Below are positions 59,619 to 64,000 of a stretch of DNA of 64,000 nucleotides, piece after piece. How positions within the stretch are numbered: the first letter of the stretch is position 1; each line of letters opens with the position of its first letter. The stretch is from Mycoplasma sp. Bg2 (lineage in GTDB: Bacteria > Bacillota_I > Bacilli_A > Mycoplasmatales > Hepatoplasmataceae). Below the pieces are notes generated by a model. It did not search any database and was not told the origin of the DNA. It saw only the letters and a program-made list of their open reading frames with translations. The position numbers and the translations under genes are program-made. The DNA lies in NCBI GenBank assembly GCA_001641225.1, contig LSMY01000002.1, positions 62,001 to 126,000 of the forward strand. Reading direction: 5' to 3'.

Positions 59619-61461
59619 AGAAAAAATATTAGGAATTGATCTTGGGACTACCAACTCAGTAGTTGCCGTAATGGATGGTTCAACTGCAAAAGTAATTGAA
59701 AATCCAGAAGGAAATAGAACAACTCCTTCAGTAGTTGCCTTTAAAGGTGATGAAATTATTGTAGGAGATGCAGCCAAAAGACAAGCAATTACAAATCCAG
59801 ATACTGTTTCATCTGTAAAAAGATTAATGGGAACTAGTGAGCTTATCAAGGTTAATGGAAAAGAATATAAACCTGAACAAATTTCAGCAATGATTCTTTC
59901 TTACATGAAAGAATATGCTGAAAAAAAACTAGGATATAAAATAAATAAAGCAGTAATTACTGTTCCAGCTTACTTTAATGATGCAGAAAGAACTGCAACA
60001 AGAAATGCAGGAAAAATTGCTGGATTTGAAGTAGAAAGAATTATTAATGAACCTACTGCTGCAGCACTTGCTTATGGAATAGATGATAAAACTAAAGAAG
60101 AAAAAATTCTAGTTTATGACCTTGGAGGAGGAACTTTTGATGTTTCAATTCTTGAACTATCAGGAGGAACATTTGAAGTACTATCAACTTCAGGAAACAA
60201 CCGTTTAGGTGGAGACGACTTTGATAAAGTAATCATGGATCACTTAATTGAAGTCTTTAAAAAAGAAAATGGAATTGATCTAAGCAAAGATAAAATGGCT
60301 ATGCAAAGACTTAAAGAAGCTTCAGAAAAAGCTAAAAAAGATCTTTCAGGAGTTTTAGAAGCAACAATTTCACTTCCCTTTATTTCAGCAGGAGACGCTG
60401 GACCATTACATTTAGAAATTAAACTAAAAAGAGCTGACTTTGAAAAATTAGCAAAAGACTTACTTGCAAAAACATTAGGGCCACTAAGACAAGCAATTAA
60501 AGATTCTAAACTAGATCCAAAAGAACTAGACGAAGTTTTATTTGTTGGTGGATCAACAAGAATCCCTGCTGTAAAAGCACTTGTAGAAAAAGAACTAGGT
60601 AAAAAAGCAAATACTTCAATTAACCCTGATGAAGTTGTTGCCATGGGAGCAGCAATTCAAGGTGGAGTGCTAGCAGGAGACGTTTCTGATGTATTATTAT
60701 TAGATGTAACTCCTCTTTCACTTGGAATTGAAACACTTGGTGGAGTAATGACTGCTCTTATTGAAAGAAATGCAACAATTCCTACTTCTAAATCGCAAAC
60801 ATTCTCAACAGCTGAAGATAATCAAGCTCAAGTTGATATTAATGTTCTTCAAGGAGAAAGACCACTTGCAAATCAAAATGTAAGTTTAGGAAGATTTGTT
60901 CTCTCAGGAATTAAATCAGCTCCAAGAGGAATTCCTCAAATTGAAGTAACTTTTTCAATTGATGCAAATGGAATTGTTTCTGTAAGTGCAAAAGATAAAG
61001 CCTCTGGACAAGAACAATCAATTACTATTCAAAATAATTCAGCTCTTTCCCAAGAAGAAATTGCAAGAATGGTAAAAGAAGCAGAAGAAAATAAAGAAAA
61101 AGATATTCAATTAAAAGAAGAAATTGAAGTAATTAATCGTGCTCAAGGAATTGTTCATACTTTAGAACAAGGATTAAATTCACCAATGGGTGAAAAAATG
61201 CCTGCAGAACAAAAAGTAGAAACAGAAAAACAACTTGCAGAAATTAAACAATTGATTGCTGATAAAAAAATTGATGAATTAAAAGCAAAACTTGCTCAAA
61301 TCGAACAAGTAATGCAACAATTTATGAATAATCCAGAATTTGGACAAGATCAAGCAGGAGAAGCAGAGCCTAAAATTGAAGAAGATGCTGAAGATAGTGA
61401 TGTTGTTGACGTTGAAGAAGAACCTTCTACAGATGGTCCTGATGACAAGGATAAAAAATAA
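59611..61461 (+). CDS. dnaK: Hsp70 chaperone DnaK
   Basis: 616 aa, no UGA codon needed. Seen: start MAKEKILGIDLGTTNSVVAV (phosphate-1 loop), 'VITVPAYFNDAERTATRNAG', 'IINEPTAAALAYG', 'VYDLGGGTFDVSILE' (phosphate-2) and 'VLFVGGSTRIPAVK' (adenosine), covering the ATPase domain to about residue 360; linker 'DVLLLDVTPLSLGIETLGG'; substrate-binding domain; helical lid and an acidic C-terminal tail (DSDVVDVEEEPSTDGP...). Length is normal for the family. The DnaK of the operon works with the GrpE and DnaJ-like proteins encoded beside it. Shine-Dalgarno GAGGA lies in the end of grpE. Confidence 0.98.
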   Translation: MAKEKILGIDLGTTNSVVAVMDGSTAKVIENPEGNRTTPSVVAFKGDEIIVGDAAKRQAITNPDTVSSVKRLMGTSELIKVNGKEYKPEQISAMILSYMKEYAEKKLGYKINKAVITVPAYFNDAERTATRNAGKIAGFEVERIINEPTAAALAYGIDDKTKEEKILVYDLGGGTFDVSILELSGGTFEVLSTSGNNRLGGDDFDKVIMDHLIEVFKKENGIDLSKDKMAMQRLKEASEKAKKDLSGVLEATISLPFISAGDAGPLHLEIKLKRADFEKLAKDLLAKTLGPLRQAIKDSKLDPKELDEVLFVGGSTRIPAVKALVEKELGKKANTSINPDEVVAMGAAIQGGVLAGDVSDVLLLDVTPLSLGIETLGGVMTALIERNATIPTSKSQTFSTAEDNQAQVDINVLQGERPLANQNVSLGRFVLSGIKSAPRGIPQIEVTFSIDANGIVSVSAKDKASGQEQSITIQNNSALSQEEIARMVKEAEENKEKDIQLKEEIEVINRAQGIVHTLEQGLNSPMGEKMPAEQKVETEKQLAEIKQLIADKKIDELKAKLAQIEQVMQQFMNNPEFGQDQAGEAEPKIEEDAEDSDVVDVEEEPSTDGPDDKDKK

Positions 61462-61477
61462 TTAACGAGGAGTTTAA

Positions 61478-62158
61478 ATGGAAAAACTATTAGACATTGC
61501 AAAAGAAAGAAGAGCAACTAAAGTTTATAACGGTACCTTAATTCCCATTGGTGATCTTCATTATATTTTTGAAGTTACTAATACTGCTCCAACCTCACTT
61601 GGGTTAGAAGCTTGAAGAGTTTTAAGCATTCGTGATAAAAAATTAAAAAAACAATTGGAACCTTTCTTTGGTTTTAATGGAAAACCAATGGATAAAGCTT
61701 CTGATGTAGTGCTCTTTATTTCAAAAAAAGCTGAGGCTTATTATGATACCCCTTGAGTTAAGGGAAGAGTGCTTGCATTATTAACTAAACTTGATCAAAC
61801 CTTTGGAACAAACCAAGCAAATGATCCAGAAAAAATAAATACCTTGATGGAAACCATGAAACATCATGATTTTGGTAATAATGATCTAAATCATACTGAA
61901 TGGTCCAAAAGACAACCTTATATTGCAATTAGCTATATGATGCTGGCTGCAAAAGAATTAGATATTGACTCCACTCCTATTGAAGGATTTAATGGAGAAA
62001 ATTTAAATCAATTCCTTTTACAAAATAGATTAATGAAAGACGATGAAAATGTAGCAATTGTGGTCTTCTTGGGCTATAGCGCTCCAATTGAAGAACGTCC
62101 CTTTACAGGTAACAAACAAACAAGAATCCCTGTAGAAGACAAATTTACAATTAAATAG
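61478..62158 (+). CDS. Nitroreductase family oxidoreductase
   Basis: 226 aa with two UGA-encoded Trp codons; Shine-Dalgarno GAGGAG 7 nt upstream. The fold is that of FMN-dependent NAD(P)H nitroreductases: N-terminal 'AKERRATKVYNGT' replaces the usual RRSxRxF start, 'NTAPTSLGLEAWRVL' matches the 'SPSsfn-QPWrf' FMN segment, and the C-terminal 'ELDIDSTPIEGFN' and 'VAIVVFLGY' correspond to the 'G-----pi-Gf' and 'pv-li-lGy' motifs. Native substrate is unknown; quinones, flavins or nitro compounds are possible. It is inserted between dnaK and the dnaJ-like gene in a heat-shock operon, which suggests stress-linked redox duty; this is inference. Confidence 0.88.
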
Positions 62159-62161
62159 AAT

Positions 62162-63040
62162 ATGGCAACAAATAAAAGAGATTACTATGAAGTACTTGGG
62201 GTTTCTAAAACTGCAAGTACTGATGAAATAAAAAAAGCTTTTCGTAAGTTAGCGATGAGGTATCACCCAGATACCAATTCATCGCATGCTTCAGAAGAAA
62301 AATTTAAAGAAATCAATGAAGCTTACGAAGTGCTAAATGACCAGAAAAAACGAGCAAAATATGATCAATATGGCCATAATTTTGATCAATTTAACCAAGG
62401 ACAAGGTGGATTTTCAGGCTTTGAAGGTGGTTTTCAAGACTTTAGTGGTTTTGGAAATTTAGATGAAGTCTTTTCAAGAATGGGCTTTGGCGGAAATCCC
62501 TTCAATTCAAACCGTCCCCGTAAGGGAAGAAGCCTTAGACAAACCATTGAAATTTCTTTAGATGAAGCTTTTAAGGGCAAAAAAATTATTATTAAAAGCC
62601 ATAAAAGTGGAAGAAAAGAAATTAAGATTCCTAAAGGAATTATGAGCGGAATGGACATTGTTTTAGCTGGTGAAGGTGAAGATGGAATTAATGGAGGTCC
62701 AAGTGGAGACTTGCTCCTTCGAATTATGATTAGACCTCATCCAAACTTAGAAGTAAATGGTGCAGATTTATATACTGAAGTTCGTTTAAGTATCTTTGAT
62801 TTAATTTCAGGAATTAAAACTTCAATTAAGCATTTAAACCATGCAACAGTTGAGTTTTCTATTCCTGAAGGATCAGATCCCTTAAAATTAATCAGAATCA
62901 AAGGGAAAGGAATGCCTGTTTTAAATGGTTCTTCAAGTAGATCTGGTGATTTATATATTCGGCTGGTCCCATTGATGCCTAAAAAATTAAATAAAAGAGC
63001 AAAAGATCTTTTAAAAGAATTAAAATATCAAGCTAAATAA
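62162..63040 (+). CDS. DnaJ-like Hsp40 without zinc fingers (class B/CbpA type)
   Basis: 292 aa. Residues 1-65 form a J-domain (RDYYEVLGVSKTASTDEIKK, HPD at 35-37, KRAKYDQYG) that would stimulate DnaK ATPase. A Gly/Phe-rich segment follows at about 70-112. Next come two beta-barrel client-binding domains, with none of the four CXXCXGXG zinc motifs of classical DnaJ (about 370 aa). This makes it a class B protein like CbpA. Three bases separate it from the nitroreductase stop, and no strong ribosome site is seen, so translation is probably coupled. Last gene of the operon, closed by a strong hairpin. Confidence 0.93.
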   Translation: MATNKRDYYEVLGVSKTASTDEIKKAFRKLAMRYHPDTNSSHASEEKFKEINEAYEVLNDQKKRAKYDQYGHNFDQFNQGQGGFSGFEGGFQDFSGFGNLDEVFSRMGFGGNPFNSNRPRKGRSLRQTIEISLDEAFKGKKIIIKSHKSGRKEIKIPKGIMSGMDIVLAGEGEDGINGGPSGDLLLRIMIRPHPNLEVNGADLYTEVRLSIFDLISGIKTSIKHLNHATVEFSIPEGSDPLKLIRIKGKGMPVLNGSSSRSGDLYIRLVPLMPKKLNKRAKDLLKELKYQAK

Positions 63041-63046
63041 AATTAA

Positions 63047-63079
63047 AAATAAAGGTGTTTAATCCACCTTTATTTTTTT
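63047..63079 (+). terminator. Strong Rho-independent terminator of the heat-shock operon
   Basis: Perfect 11-bp stem AAATAAAGGTG / TTTAATC / CACCTTTATTT followed by T's, 7 bp past the stop. Confidence 0.92.
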
Positions 63080-63084
63080 ATAAT
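63079..63084 (+). promoter_or_regulatory. -10 box TATAAT placed for a leaderless transcript
   Basis: TATAAT ends 6 nt before the ATG at 63091, so transcription should start at or within a base or two of the start codon. There is no room for a ribosome binding site. Confidence 0.65.
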
Positions 63085-63090
63085 TAAAGT

Positions 63091-63579
63091 ATGAAAATAA
63101 ATTTAACTAATCTTGCCAAAAACCAAATTCAACTGGATAACTATATCATTAAAAATAATAATCTTACTAAAGAAGAAACGTTTAATAATCGAATTATGGC
63201 TCTTTTGGTTGAAATTGGTGAAACAGCAAATGAAATTAGATTCTTTAAATTTTGATCGCAGAAAAAACAAGCACCAGATGAGGTGATTTTAGAAGAATTT
63301 ATTGATATTCTTCATTTTGTGCTTTCCATTGGTGTAGCAATTGATTATGATCAATGAAATCTTGATTTTAAAAGTAGTGTCAATATACAAGATGCTTTTT
63401 TTAATCTTTATAAAGCTGCAATTGATTTTAAAGGTACTAATTTAAAAAAAGAATATAAAGAAATTCTTGTAACTTTATTTACAGTTGCAGATTGTCTTTC
63501 TTTTGATGATCAAGACATTTTTAAGATGTACCAGAAGAAAAATAAAATCAATTTTACAAGGCAAGATACTAATTATTAA
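63091..63579 (+). CDS. Dimeric-type dUTPase (all-alpha NTP pyrophosphatase)
   Basis: 162 aa with two UGA-encoded Trp codons. The family hydrolyses dUTP to dUMP and pyrophosphate with Mg2+, keeping uracil out of DNA. Seen: 'LLVEIGETANEIRFFKFWS' (38-56) and 'EEFIDILHFVLSIG' (68-81). Together they give the EXXE-(24)-EXXD metal-binding pattern (E41, E44, E69, D72) of the MazG/dUTPase-2 superfamily; the FKFW after the first motif is typical of the Firmicutes dUTPases. Length matches the family. It is predicted to be leaderless and is a separate transcription unit after the heat-shock terminator. A related MazG-like enzyme cannot be fully excluded. Confidence 0.85.
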
Positions 63580-63607
63580 TTTAATTTTATTGCAAATTTA
63601 AGTTTAA

Positions 63608-63613
63608 TATAAT
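63608..63613 (+). promoter_or_regulatory. -10 box TATAAT of the last gene
   Basis: TATAAT about 75 nt before the ATG at 63687; no good -35 at the expected distance. Confidence 0.45.
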
Positions 63614-63686
63614 AACAAAAAAATGATATATATTTAATAAGTGTTTTTTTCTTTAAGAATAAAAACATTTTAGATCGGGAGTTAAA

Positions 63687-64000
63687 ATGATTGGCTATAC
63701 ACTACAATATGATAGTGATACAACAAAATTAAATTTATTAAAAGGAACTTATATTTTTATTAATTTATTAGATAAAATAAATGTTAAAATAAATACAAAA
63801 ATAGCTCAGGAAACAATTACAAAATTACATGGTTTAGGGGCAAAAATTATTGTTGATGTAAATGATGAGGCATTAGAAAAACATAATATTAATTTAAAAA
63901 CTTTAAATGAAATTTGAAAAATTGATTATTTAAGAATTGATGATACAAAAAATTATAAAAAAGTAGTTCCTTTTCTACAAAAAGTAGGATTGGCATTCAA
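63687..64000 (+). CDS. Possible DUF871/MupG-like protein, 5' part only
   Basis: 104 codons are visible, open to the right edge with UGA as Trp; Shine-Dalgarno GGGAG 6 nt before the ATG. The start (MIGYTLQYDS...), a helix with 'IAQETITKLHGLGAKIIVDV', then 'LEKHNINLKTLNEIWKIDYLRIDD' follow the strand-helix pattern of the N-terminal TIM barrel of DUF871 proteins, which include the 6-phospho-N-acetylmuramidase MupG. That activity would be odd in a wall-less cell unless used on foreign peptidoglycan fragments. The match is by eye and weak; another barrel enzyme is possible. Confidence 0.45.

Noticed and set aside
59012..60644. Minus-strand frames inside grpE and dnaK
   Set aside because: Shadows of strongly conserved plus-strand genes with Ser/Phe-rich nonsense composition.

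Overview
The window is AT-rich and reads cleanly only if UGA codes for tryptophan. With UGA as Trp, runs of short reading frames join into 16 large surface-protein genes, and clpB, hrcA, grpE and the nitroreductase gene also become continuous. Together with the lack of any cell-wall anchoring motif, this points to a Mollicutes-type organism using genetic code 4. I cannot name the genus; a host-associated mycoplasma, spiroplasma or hepatoplasma relative would fit.

Region 1 (1-10405, minus strand) holds five large surface-protein genes read leftward, the last running off the left edge. They share a signal-like start (MKKQYLIGLLG...), Ig/Fn3-like beta-sandwich repeats and, where the end is visible, a C-terminal membrane helix with a short basic tail. 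Each complete gene has its own terminator, mostly built on an AACAGAAC/GTTCTGTT hairpin. One gene carries four 324-bp tandem repeats.

Region 2 (10406-10933) is a 528-bp divergent intergenic region. It contains a run of 15 A where the -35 of the leftward gene should lie, and a perfect 17-bp inverted repeat in the leader of the rightward gene.

Region 3 (10934-55632, plus strand) holds eleven very large genes (1035-1448 aa) and one short remnant. Every large protein has the same plan: signal-like start, Ser/Thr-rich linker, a seven-repeat RCC1-type beta-propeller, several Ig/Fn3-like repeats and a C-terminal membrane anchor. The first four genes each have their own promoter, long leader and terminator. 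The next six form two three-gene operons (27832-39954 and 40111-52073) that look like duplicates of one another. The last gene mixes features of both clusters. The locus looks like a recombining, diversifying family of surface adhesins or receptors; that function is inferred.

Region 4 (55633-63040) is the heat-shock operon: a promoter flanked by two 27-bp CIRCE-like operators, then clpB-hrcA-grpE-dnaK-nitroreductase-dnaJ-like, tightly packed and closed by a strong terminator. HrcA probably represses its own operon through the two operators. Region 5 (63091-64000) has a dimeric-type dUTPase gene that is probably transcribed leaderless, and the start of a gene that may encode a DUF871/MupG-like protein.

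No tRNA, rRNA, transposase, integrase or CRISPR array was seen.
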